From assembly GCF_000485595.1 (NCBI RefSeq), contig NW_014577914.1:11314-53970 (forward strand): a stretch of 42,657 nt of DNA, given 5' to 3'. Below the pieces are notes generated by a model. That model saw only the letters and a program-made list of their open reading frames with translations, did no database searches and was not told where the DNA came from. How positions within the stretch are numbered: the first letter of the stretch is position 1; each line of letters begins with the position of its first letter. A program made the position numbers and the translations under genes. Shown piece after piece: positions 31,892 to 41,738 of the stretch. Source of the stretch: Priapulus caudatus. Its lineage: Eukaryota; Priapulida; Priapulimorpha; Priapulimorphida; Priapulidae.

Positions 31892-33095
31892 CTCACCACA
31901 GTGGAACACGGCAGCAGAAGCAGATGCACTGAAATTTCGCAGAGAGAAAGGCAGATGTCACACCTGGGGAAAAGATGACAATCCGAGTAGGACAGGTGTC
32001 AACAGTGAAAAGACGATGTGTCATACAAAGAAGGACTCGGTGTCAAGAAGAGAAGAAGATGCGTCATACCGAGAGGGACAAGGGACGTAGTGGGGTGTAG
32101 AGATAATATACAGAGCCGGACAGGCGTCACATGCAGTTGGGAAGAGACAGAGCGGCGCCAGATGCTGTAGAGCTGATGCCTGACACGAAAGACATGAGAC
32201 AAATGCAGCAAAATATTTGCCTGATGAAGATTGATGGGTGGCAGCTAACGAACGAGCGGTGACAGAGGCGGAAGAACCTAGATGTGTAACGTAGATGCAC
32301 GCCTTGACAAATATAGAGAACCAGCTTACAACTTCATAGCTTAAAAAATGATGCAGACTTTATTTACTGAACTACGAACTTTAAAAAATGTAATCGCTTA
32401 GAAGCCAATGTAGTTTCCATCAGGCAATTGCGTTACGCTGCTAGAAAATCGGTAGCACAATCTGCATCATGACTATGTTAAGCGACAATGCAAACACAAA
32501 TGAAAAACTACCAACGAGAATAAACGTCAAAACCTGAACTAATATTATAACAGATTAGCGCAAGATTGTGCGTGGCAATAGTTTCTGTAGGTGTTTACTT
32601 GTTGATTGAAACCTTCTAAATTTAATTTCTGTGTCTGGCGCTAATTGGTGTTTTTTTGTTAGATTGGCATTTCCTGTGTGTCGCGCAAACCCACACAAAT
32701 AACGTCGTTCATTCAATAGGCCATGAAGCCGCATCTTACAATTCTAGCTGTTAATTCATCGCACACGCCTTTGCTATCACGGCAATGACGTATGATTCAA
32801 TGTATCACCCACGTGACTTTTTCGAGCAAACACTAAACCTCGTAGGAAGGATTTAGTCAGTGGAGTAAAACAGAGTGACAGGCAAGTGACTGTGGCAGTA
32901 GTGAAGCGGCACGTTGTGTGATTACCAGAACACCAGCGAAAGAATACAGAGACAAGACAACAAGGGAAGCTATATTACAATGGTAGATGAAGTGACGATG
33001 GTAGTAGACTGAGATTATAGTAGCAAGCACCGGCGAAGAGAAGAACAAGACAAAGTTAAAACCGAATATGAAAGCACAAAAATATTATTGTGTGA

Positions 33096-33146
<51 letters not shown>

Positions 33147-33339
33147 GAAAAGAGAAGAGAGAGAGAGAGAGAGAGATAAGATACCGAAAGAACGCCGAGT
33201 GAGATAACTGACAACGGAGAGTATCAGACTACGATATGCGCATTAAGCGGCAGCGACCGCTGTGACAAGGTGACGCGTTTGCCGCACGTACTATTACAAA
33301 GCCTAACTGAAGAGGAGAACAACTTGCGGCCAGTTCAAC
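31892..33339. repeat. Indel-rich copy of the inter-receptor spacer
   Basis: Follows 38424-39873 base for base apart from small indels, including the (GA)n tract at 33101-33176. Holds no gene of its own. Confidence 0.8.
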
Positions 33340-34755
33340 ATGGAGCCACGTAATTACACTGTCCTAGATGATAACGGCACATAGATAACATCACAAACGA
33401 CAACCAAAGTGAAATCCAAGCTTCATCACAATTCGCAGGCTAATGTCGGGTCTTTATAGCGCGTTCGTGATTGTGGTTGCGATCACTATCCTCGTGTTAA
33501 ATGCTCTCATAATGGTCGTATACGTCAGGTTCGACTTTCTTAGAACGCAAAGGAACTACTTCATCATTAATCTGGCAATGTGCGCGATACATTATTTGCG
33601 TCGCAAGCTGAGCAACTGTATCCCTCAGTAGCTTTCGTACAATGATGTATCATAAGACAGAGATAGCTTGTGGTATATTCGTTTTTGTCGCCGGCCTACG
33701 TCTCCAGTTGGTGCATCAATGCTGACGATTGGTCTTGCGACGTTGACGCGCTACATTGCTATCGTCCATCCGTTTCGCTACAGCCAGCTGATGACTCCTA
33801 AGAGCAGGCAAAATTATGTTGTTGTCCCGTCTGGCTGTATACAACTGGGTACGGGTCAATAGCCGTGGTTGCAGGCGATCACAAGATGGCGACCCGGAAT
33901 GTTTTGTGTTGTTGATATGATAAGCATAAATGGCTGAGCTGTAATGTTTCGCTATCACTACGCGGCCGTGTTACTTTTCATGACGTACGCGTACGTCGTT
34001 ATAGGTCGGATCATGAATTGACCACAGCCCGACGTGTTGCCGCAGCAACTAATCAAGCGCAGGCTTCAACAACTGTCCAGCACTGCTGGAACGTTCAAAG
34101 CAGAGCAACTCATCCTGACTGTCGTTGGCGTGTTCCATCCTACTAATGAAGTCGCACACATTTTACACACACTTTCTGGCCGACGTCTATTGTAAAACAG
34201 CATGCCCGCGGCGGTCTCAAGGCACTGCGCTTATATACGAGTTGCAGCTGTTTTCGTGAACATGCTTCTGAACCGCTATCATGTACTTCATGAAGTATGA
34301 CGAGTTTAGTGTGGGCAATAAAGAAGCTTCTAGGTAGATACAGAGCGAGGGTTGAACCAGCAACAATACACCGCGTCGCACATCAAGAGAAAATTTAGCT
34401 CAGGTAGATGGACAAATATCAGAAAGCAGAAAACAGGACAAATGTCACACAGTGAAGGACAGGTGTCATACATAATGGAGGAAATGTGTCACACAGTGGA
34501 GGACAGGTTCACATCAGTGGGGGGACATAGTGACAACCAATACAAGTGACAGTAAAGACACAGGTTTTCAGTGTGAGGACAGGTTGACACATTACAGAAG
34601 AAAGACATGTATCACGCCACAGTGAGGAAGGTCTCACACATTAGGAGGTTACATATATGACATTCTCATAAAAGGACCAGGTGATCACACAATGGAGAAC
34701 AGGTGACACATCGAGAAGTGACATATGTACGCCGCACTAGCGAGAACCAGGTCTA
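33340..34755 (+). pseudogene. Indel-ridden copy of the 39874 GPCR gene
   Basis: Starts MEPRNYTVLDD, then follows 39874-41226 with frequent one-base indels. TM1, TM3, TM5-TM7 and the 21-bp tail repeats (about 34435-34755) are all recognisable. Substitutions are rare compared with indels, as in the other noisy copies. Probably an assembly product rather than a decayed gene. Confidence 0.8.
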
Positions 34756-35340
34756 ACACATAGAGGACAAGTATCTGGTAAGCGAAGGAGAGCTAAACGC
34801 CCCGAAAGAGAAGAGATTCTAGAGCGGAGAAGTCGCGAGGCTAGATGGAGTTGAGACTAATGTTGAAATGGAAGGATAGGAGATAGATCGAGCAACGTAG
34901 AATACACACTTAGCCGCCCACACAGCCGACAGCACGAGTGGTGTGTTAGCCTGGGGGATTCACACAGGTCTCCACACACAGCACACAACACACACACCCC
35001 ACCACAACACACACGTAGAACCGAAAGCTTGAAAGCGAGGAAGACAGATGATATGCAGAACTGGGGTGGGTGACAAGTGTGGGGAGCGGACATATGCAGC
35101 AAGAGTGTGTGAGTGAACCATATAGAGATAGGGAGCACGTAACCGGTAGAGGAATGCAGATGACATCACGCAGTATGACATATGCCTTACAGAGGTTATG
35201 CCTGTTAATATACGCAATCAGTGGGAGATCTTAGACTCTAGGAGAGACATGGGTCAAGTATGGAACCAACATCCATCGAAGCACACATGAATCCGTGTAT
35301 GGTCTGATGTAAGTGATTAGCATGTATCGATGCCTGGTTT
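34756..35340. repeat. Indel-rich copy of the flank at 41227-41738
   Basis: Same order of motifs as the clean copy, including a CA-rich tract near 34970-35012 and ggaccagg-type tail remnants. No gene. Confidence 0.75.
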
Positions 35341-36614
35341 ATTCCCGCGTTGGCCTACTCCCCACTTGTAATTTCTAAAGTGCTAGCTTGTGATAGGCCT
35401 TGATCACATATATAAAGAATCACATCAGACATGACATAAACCACTGGCGGATGGTAGCATATACGGTCTAATCTGGGTTCCCGCAAGCACAGTATCTCAG
35501 AAAAATACGAGCATGTCAATGAAATGATAAATACTCGCGAAATGGCCGCCTCTGGCGGCCATATTCGCTCGTTACGCTGAAGAGACTACGATCGATGATT
35601 TCTCTAAATCCCGGCCCGATTCATAGTAATCTTTTAGTAAAATATTGGTTTATGAATAATCCCACAAAGAAAATTGGTTTGTAAGTCTACAGCCAGCGCA
35701 TCTAGCGGAAGTGAACTAAATCGTACAAGTTTTCCAGGCAGATTTTCCATTAGATTTCCTAAATATGTTTTTTTTAAACATTTAACCCAATAAATAACTA
35801 AAAGCAAAGTGTTAGAATCGAACCTGATGCGTAGGAATAAAGCACGAAAAATTTCAGCCGGATTCGTGCACGCGCCTAGAAGTTATGCAGGAACAAACAG
35901 AACGACACTACTCAAATTATTATATAGATAGATGCAGTAGTGAGAACAAATCTGTCAAGGGTAGCCTACAAGCCAAGGCTTATTATTTATAAAGTGACAT
36001 GTTGTGATAAACAAGTATTACTCAATCGCTTTAAATTTTTATTGATATACAATTCCATCCCGCAGGTACTGCCTGGGCATGCGCAAACTCTTAGCATGGC
36101 CGCACAGGTAACTTTCGATTCAGATTTACTCCGAGCCCAGGGGCGTGTAGGAATTACGAAAGCGGGTTACAGCAAAGAACATCGTCATTTCGTTTAATTT
36201 AATTGTTATCGCCAGCTGGGTTTCTGATGCTATCCGGAAAGGTACATTCATCACATGAAATCCATATTTTAATGTGTCTTACTATCAATCATGTCGTTGC
36301 GTACATGAGCAAAAGCACGTGAGATCAGTTTTCTCACACATGTTGTCTGAAACCCGTAAATACTCTAAAACGATATTTGCTTTCCCTCAACTCTTGTGAA
36401 GGCATGTATGAATCAAAACAGCAGGAAAACGCAGGCTCGTATAGAGAGAGACCAAGTAAACCCGCCGAGTTATAGGTAGAAAACGTCGGAAACCAGCGTG
36501 GTCAGATCTCAGAATGCAAGGCTGTGAGATAGCTATCTAGACATAGCAGTCAGCGGCAGAACGCTTGCAGACTGAACAGACACGAGGAAGAAAAAATATC
36601 GTGGTAGGTCGACA
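35341..36614. other. Upstream block and leader of the 37398 gene
   Basis: Cleaner copy of the block also at 16831-17636 and 26960-28061. It carries a roughly 395-bp insertion (35535-35930) not found in those copies. The leader (from about 36480) is interrupted by the fold-back element at 36615. Confidence 0.7.
35535..35930. mobile_element. 395-bp insertion of unknown type with terminal hairpin
   Basis: Flanking sequence on both sides (gataaata ... atgcagtagtgagaac) is contiguous in the paralogous blocks. Near the left edge is a hairpin, ATGGCCGCC tct GGCGGCCAT, extended by gcgaa/ttcgc. On the minus strand GGTTCGATTCT (about 35817-35827) resembles a tRNA B box, but no A box was found, so a SINE is only one possibility. 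Confidence 0.5.
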
Positions 36615-37322
36615 TACGGGGCGCCATGCAGGACAGGCATTTTTGTACCTATAAACTTGACAAAAATGATTTTGGAAGCACAAAAGACTCATTCTGTCAA
36701 TCCTGTCGCGCCAAAAACTCAATTTTGTGAACACAAAACTCAATTATTCATCCTGTACCACAAAACATCGATTTGTAAAACAGCAAAACTCATTCTGTCA
36801 ATCCGGTTCCTCAAAACTCAATTTTGTAAACCAAAACTCAATTCTGTCAATCCGGTTCCACAAAACTCGATTTTGTTGCCCAAATATGGCACACGCATGT
36901 AAAAGGGCTACCATTGGTCAGAAACTGGGGTGAGAAATGTGTCATGGTCGCCATCTTGTTTCTTCTGACCAATGGTAGCCCTTCTTACATGCGTGTGCCA
37001 TATTTGGGCAACAATCGAGTTTTTGTAAGACCGGATTGACAGAATTGAGTTTTGTGTTTACAAAATTGAGTTTTGTGGGACAGGATTGATAGAATTGCAG
37101 TTTTGTGTTCACAAAATTGAGTTTGTGGGACAGGATTGACAGAATTGAGTTTTGTGTTTCACCAAAATCGAGTTTTGTGGCAGGATTGACAGAATTGAGT
37201 TTGTGTTCACAAAATTGACTTTTGTGAGACAGAATTGAGTTGTGTGCACAAAAGTGAGTTTTGTGAGACAGAATTGAGTTTTGATAGACAAAATTGAGCC
37301 CTGTCCTGCATGGCGCCCCGTA
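36615..37322. mobile_element. 708-bp fold-back (MITE-like) element with 23-bp terminal inverted repeats
   Basis: The ends 36615-36637 and 37300-37322 are perfect inverted repeats starting TACGGGGCGCCATGCAGG. The whole element folds back: the left arm is made of tandem words aaaactcaattctgtcaatc and tttgtgaacac, and the right arm of their reverse complement. The innermost arms are cgattttgttgcccaaat...accattggtcagaa against its complement around a 37-base loop (36925-36961). It has no coding capacity. It sits in the leader of the 37398 gene, and the empty site survives in paralogs as ggtaggtcggcaagtgac (17571 and 20212). A TA or CG duplication is possible at the ends but not certain. Confidence 0.88.
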
Positions 37323-37397
37323 CGGCAAGTGACAACTCTAGCAAACTGCGGAAGAATACACAACCTGTGCAAAGAACGATTGGTATAGAGGCTCAAC

Positions 37398-38423
37398 ATG
37401 CAGCTGTCTAATTACTCCATCATGGATTATCTCACAACAGTAGAGAACACTACAGTGATATTCGGCAGTGAGCAGCAGCAGCAATCTAATACATTTACGG
37501 TAGTTGGACGTGTAATTACTTCGTTCGTATTTGTTGTTGCAATAACAATAGCGATTTTAAATATTATTATAATCGTCGTATACGTACGGTTCGGCTTCCT
37601 TAGAACGCAAAAGAACTACTTTATCATTAGTTTGGCGTGCGCTGACATAACAACAGCGATGGTGATTGGCACAGCTATATTAGCCGATGAGTTCAACCCG
37701 GCTCCTCAAAAGATCCAATGCGTCATGGTGTTTTTCGTCGGCTGCGTAACATTTAGCGTTTCGGTGCTGTCGATTGGACTTGCGACGTTGGACCGCTACA
37801 TAGCTATCGTCCATCCGTTTCGCTACAACCAGCTGATGACTCCTAGAGCAGCGAAACTCATGGTGATATCCGTCTGGCTGTATACAACTGCGGTCGGTTT
37901 AGTGGCAGGAGCTCAGGCATTTACACGTTGGCGCCATGGAGAGTTGTGTCTTATTGATAAGGAAACCGCTAAGGAGTTCAGCTGGTATGTGTCTGCCAAC
38001 TACGTGGCCGTGTTGCTGTTCATGACGTACGCCTACATCGTTATAGGTCGGATCATGATTGACCACAGCCAACGTGTTGCCGCAGCAACAGATCAAGCGC
38101 AACTTCAACAACTGTCCAGCCTTACTGGAACGTTTAAAGTAGCCAAACTTATTCTGGCTGTCGTTGGCATGTCTTTCTTGCTGCTTAGTTCCCACATTCT
38201 ACATATGGTTCTTTCGGAGCCTTTACGGAATACACACTCGCAGCTGCTCGCTATTTTGCGCCTAATGCGCAAAGGAACCATTTTCGTGAACATGCTCCTG
38301 AATCCTATCATGTATTTCATGAAGTATGACGAGTTCAAAGTGGCAATAAGAAAGCTTCTTGGCAGGAACACAGCAACTGTTGGACCAACACACGTCTCGC
38401 ACAGCAGGGAAGCGAACGTGTAG
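37398..38423 (+). CDS. Class A GPCR, 341 aa, intact body with shortened tail
   Basis: Single-exon receptor starting MQLSNYSIMDY with sequons at N5 and N17. TM1 keeps the canonical Asn (AILNIIIIVVYV), unlike the 17637 and 20290 genes. TM2 has LACAD, TM3 ends LDRYIAIVHPFRY, ECL2 has GELCLID, TM7 has NPIMY, then helix 8. TM6 again lacks CWxP and even its proline (LLLSSHIL). The protein stops at THVSHSREANV. Heptad-like tail codons (QMSHLGE, GQVSNSE, RHVSYKE) continue downstream in another frame (38432-38620), so a frameshift removed the ancestral tail. The fold-back element inserted 75 bases before the ATG probably alters its promoter or leader. Confidence 0.92.
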   Translation: MQLSNYSIMDYLTTVENTTVIFGSEQQQQSNTFTVVGRVITSFVFVVAITIAILNIIIIVVYVRFGFLRTQKNYFIISLACADITTAMVIGTAILADEFNPAPQKIQCVMVFFVGCVTFSVSVLSIGLATLDRYIAIVHPFRYNQLMTPRAAKLMVISVWLYTTAVGLVAGAQAFTRWRHGELCLIDKETAKEFSWYVSANYVAVLLFMTYAYIVIGRIMIDHSQRVAAATDQAQLQQLSSLTGTFKVAKLILAVVGMSFLLLSSHILHMVLSEPLRNTHSQLLAILRLMRKGTIFVNMLLNPIMYFMKYDEFKVAIRKLLGRNTATVGPTHVSHSREANV

Positions 38424-38431
38424 CTCACACA

Positions 38432-38620
38432 GTGGAACACGCAGCAGAAGCAGATGCAACTGAAATTTCGCAGAGAGAAAGGCAGATGTCACACCTGGGG
38501 GAAAAGATGACAATCCGAGTAGGACAGGTGTCAAACAGTGAAAGACATGTGTCATACAAAGAAGGACTGGTGTCAAGAAGAGAAGAAGATGCGTCATACC
38601 GAGAGGGACAAGGGACGTAG
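38432..38620 (+). other. Out-of-frame fossil heptad tail of the 37398 gene
   Basis: About 60 open codons with units QMSHLGE, GQVSNSE, RHVSYKE and GLVSRRE, clearly the tail repeat of the 39874 receptor. They are shifted by one frame from the receptor body and lie after its stop. Confidence 0.65.
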
Positions 38621-39613
38621 TGGGGTGTAGAGATAATATACAGAGCCGGACAGGCGTCACATGCAGTTGGGAAGAGACAGGAGCGGCGCCAGATGCTGTA
38701 GAGCTGATGCCTGACACGGAAAGACATGAGACAAATGCAGCAAAATATTTGCCTGATGAAGATTGATGGGTGGCAGCTAACGAACGAGCGGTGACAGAGG
38801 CGGAAGAACTAGATGTGTAACGTAGATGCAGCCTTGACAAATATAGAGAAGCCAGCTACAACTTCATAGCTTAAAAAATGATGCAGACTTTATTTACTGA
38901 ACTACGAACTTTAAAAAATGTAATCGCTTAGAAGCCAATGTAGTTTCCATCAAGGCAATTGCGTTACGCTGCTAGAAAATCGGTAGCACAATCTGCATCA
39001 TGACTATGTTAAGCGACAATGCAAACACAATGAAAAACTACAACGAGAATAAACGTCAAAACCTGAACTAATATTATAACAGATTACGCAAGATTGTGCG
39101 TCAATAGTTTCTGTAGCGTGTTACTTGTTGATTGAAACCTTCTAAATTTAATTTTCTGTGTCTGGCCTAATGGTGTTTTTTGTTAGATGCATTTCCTGTG
39201 TGTCGCGCAAATCCCACACAAATAACGTCGTTCATTCAATAGCTGCCATAAGCCGCATCTTACAATATCGCTAGCTGTTAATTCATCGCACACGCCTTTG
39301 CTATCACGCAATGACGTATGATTCAATGTATCACCCACGTGACTTTTTCGAGCAACACTACCTCGTAGGAAGGATTTAGTCAGTGGAGTAAAACAGAGTG
39401 ACAGGGCAAGTGACTGTGCAGTAGTGAAGCGGCACGTTGGTGATTACCAACACCAGCGAAAGAATACAGATACAAGACAACAAAGGGAAGCTAATTACAA
39501 TGGTAGATGAAGTGACGATGGTAGTAGACTGAGATTCATAGTAGCAAGCACGGCGAGAGAAGAACAAGACAAAGTTAAACCGAATATGAAAGCACAAAAT
39601 ATATTATTGTGTG

Positions 39614-39701
<88 letters not shown>

Positions 39702-39873
39702 GATACCGAAAGACAGCCGAGTGAGATAACAACTGACAACGGAGAAGTAATGCAGACTACGATATGCGGCATTAATTAAGCGGCAGCAACCGCTGTGACA
39801 ATTAAGGTGACGCTTTCCGCACGTACTATTACAAAGCCTAACTGAAGAGGAGAACAACTTGCGGCCAGTTAAC
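38621..39873. other. Spacer between two receptor genes
   Basis: Clean copy of the block seen at 23395 and 31892. No gene is seen. It holds the (GA)n tract at 39618-39698, about 175 bases before the downstream ATG, where the promoter of the 39874 gene is expected. Confidence 0.6.
39618..39698. repeat. (GA)n microsatellite upstream of a receptor gene
   Basis: About 80 bases of uninterrupted GA. GA tracts can bind GAGA-type factors in some animals, but no such role is shown here. The Leu/Ser frames on the minus strand are artefacts. Confidence 0.95.
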
Positions 39874-41226
39874 ATGGAGCCACGTAATTACACTGTCCTG
39901 GATGATAACGGCACTATAGATCACATCACAAACCACACCAACAGTGAAATCCAAGCTTCTCACAATTCGCAGGCTAATGTCGGGTTTCTTTATAGCGCGT
40001 TCGTGATTGTGGTTGCGATCACTATCCTCGTGTTAAATGCTCTCATAATGGTCGTATACGTCAGGTTCGACTTTCTTAGAACGCAAAGGAACTACTTCAT
40101 CATTAATCTGGCATGTGCCGATACATTATTTGCGGTCGCAGCTGGAGCAACTGTATCCCTCAGAGCTTTCGTACATGAGTATCATGCGACAAAGATAGCT
40201 TGTGGTATATTCGTTTTTGTCGCCTTCGTCACAATTGGTGCATCAATGCTGACGATTGGACTTGCGACGTTGGACCGCTACATTGCTATCGTCCATCCGT
40301 TTCGCTACAGCCAGCTGATGACTCCTAGAGCAGCAAAATTTATGTTGTTGTCCGTCTGGCTGTATACAACTGGGTACGGGTCAATAGCCGTGGTTCAGGC
40401 GATCACAAGATGGCGACCCGGAATGTTTTGTGTTGTTGATATGATAACCAATAAATGGCTGAGCTGGTATGTCGCTATCAACTACGCGGCCGTGTTACTT
40501 TTCATGACGTACGCGTACGTCGTTATAGGTCGGATCATGATTGACCACAGCCGACGTGTTGCCGCAGCAACTAATCAAGCGCAGCTTCAACAACTGTCCA
40601 GCCTCGCTGGAACGTTCAAAGCAGCCAAACTCATCCTGACTGTCGTTGGCGTGTCCATCCTACTAATAAGTCCCAACATTTTACACACGTTTCTGGCGAC
40701 GTCTATTGTAGAAACACACCCGCGGGCGCTCAACGCACTGCGCTATATACGAGTTGCAGCTGTTTTCGTGAACATGCTTCTGAACCCTATCATGTACTTC
40801 ATGAAGTATGACGAGTTTAGTGTGGCAATAAAGAAGCTTCTAGGTAGATACAGAGCGAGGGTTGAACCAGCAACAATACACGCGTCGCACATCAGAGAAA
40901 ATTTAGCTCAGGTAGATGGACAAATATCAGAAGCAGAAACAGGACAAATGTCACACAGTGAAGGACAGGTGTCATACAAAGGAGGAAATGTGTCACACAG
41001 TGGAGGACAGGTGTCACACAGTGGGGGACAAGTGACACAAATACAAGGACAGATGACACACAGTGGAGGACAGGTGACACACAGAGAAAGACATGTATCA
41101 CCCACAGGAGGAGAGGTCTCACACATAGGAGGACAAGTGACACTCATAAAAGGACAGGTGACACACAATGGAGAACAGGTGACACACGGAGAAGGACATA
41201 TGTCACCCACAGGAGAACAGGTCTAA
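39874..41226 (+). CDS. Class A GPCR, 450 aa, with heptad-repeat cytoplasmic tail
   Basis: The start is set at the ATG at 39874 (MEPRNYTVLDD) because paralogs begin MEPRN/MDPRN; the open frame upstream lacks another ATG. The N-terminus has sequons (NYT, NHT). TM1 has canonical Asn (LVLNALIMVVYV), TM2 LACAD, TM3 C in IACGIF and LDRYIAIVHPFRYSQLM, TM4 SVWLYTT, ECL2 GMFCVVD, TM5 without Pro, TM6 LLISPNIL without CWxP, TM7 NPIMY, and helix 8 YDEFSVAIKKLLG. From residue 357 the tail is 13 head-to-tail 7-residue units (GQVSHSG, GQVTHRE, RHVSPTG...) rich in Ser, Thr and His. The TAA at 41224 is followed by about 38 more open codons. Cell-surface signalling role; ligand unknown. Confidence 0.94.
   Translation: MEPRNYTVLDDNGTIDHITNHTNSEIQASHNSQANVGFLYSAFVIVVAITILVLNALIMVVYVRFDFLRTQRNYFIINLACADTLFAVAAGATVSLRAFVHEYHATKIACGIFVFVAFVTIGASMLTIGLATLDRYIAIVHPFRYSQLMTPRAAKFMLLSVWLYTTGYGSIAVVQAITRWRPGMFCVVDMITNKWLSWYVAINYAAVLLFMTYAYVVIGRIMIDHSRRVAAATNQAQLQQLSSLAGTFKAAKLILTVVGVSILLISPNILHTFLATSIVETHPRALNALRYIRVAAVFVNMLLNPIMYFMKYDEFSVAIKKLLGRYRARVEPATIHASHIRENLAQVDGQISEAETGQMSHSEGQVSYKGGNVSHSGGQVSHSGGQVTQIQGQMTHSGGQVTHRERHVSPTGGEVSHIGGQVTLIKGQVTHNGEQVTHGEGHMSPTGEQV
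40942..41214 (+). repeat. 21-bp coding minisatellite (13 units) in the receptor tail
   Basis: Unit ggacaggtgtcacacagtgga and variants, always 21 bp, so the frame is kept whatever the copy number. Each unit encodes GQV(T/S)HSG or a relative. Confidence 0.95.
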
Positions 41227-41386
41227 CACATAGGAAGACAAGTATCTGGTAAGGAAGGAGAGCAAACCCCCGAAAGAGAAGAGATTCTAGACGGAGAAGT
41301 CGCGAGGCTAGATGGAGTTGAGACTATGTATGAAATGGAAGGATAGGAGATAGATCGAGCAACGTAGAATACACACACACACGCAC

Positions 41387-41423
<37 letters not shown>

Positions 41424-41738
41424 AACCGAAGCTTGAAGCGAGAAGACAGATGATATGCAGAACTGGGGTGGGGACAAGTGTGGGGAGGCGGACATATGCA
41501 CAAGAGTGTGTGAGTGAACCATATAGAATAGGGACACGTAACCGGTAGAGGAATGCAGATGACATACGCAGTATGACATATGCCTTACAGAGGTTATCTG
41601 TTATATACGCACAGTGGGAGATCTTAGACTCTAGGAGAGATGGGTCAAGTATGGAACCACATCCATCGAACACACGAATCCGTGTATGGTCTGATGTTAG
41701 TGATTAGCATGTATGATGCTGGTTTATTCCCGGTTGGC
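41227..41738. other. 3' flank of the 39874 gene
   Basis: The first 110 bases remain readable as tail (GRQVSGKEGEQ). A (CA)n microsatellite lies at about 41370-41420. No other gene is seen. Confidence 0.55.
41370..41420. repeat. (CA)n microsatellite
   Basis: About 50 bases of ACAC with one acgcacgg interruption. Confidence 0.95.

Noticed and set aside
35535..35570. Helitron end, from the GC hairpin
   Set aside because: No CTRR end follows the hairpin on the minus strand and no TC start is seen at the other edge.
39859..39873. Start of the 39874 receptor at an upstream TTG
   Set aside because: TTG is not a usual nuclear start in animals, and the paralogs start at the ATG encoding MEPRN/MDPRN.
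39495..39875. Leu/Ser-repeat frames on the minus strand near the (GA)n tracts, also at 24253-24468
   Set aside because: Translation of a GA microsatellite.
18741..41226. Alternative genetic code in which TAA encodes Gln
   Set aside because: One stop aligns with CAA, but other stops fall at Trp and other positions, and open genes use Gln codons CAA/CAG normally. Ordinary mutation explains the data.
41223..41673. Cys/Val-repeat frames near (CA)n, also at 9588-9785
   Set aside because: Translation of CA microsatellites.
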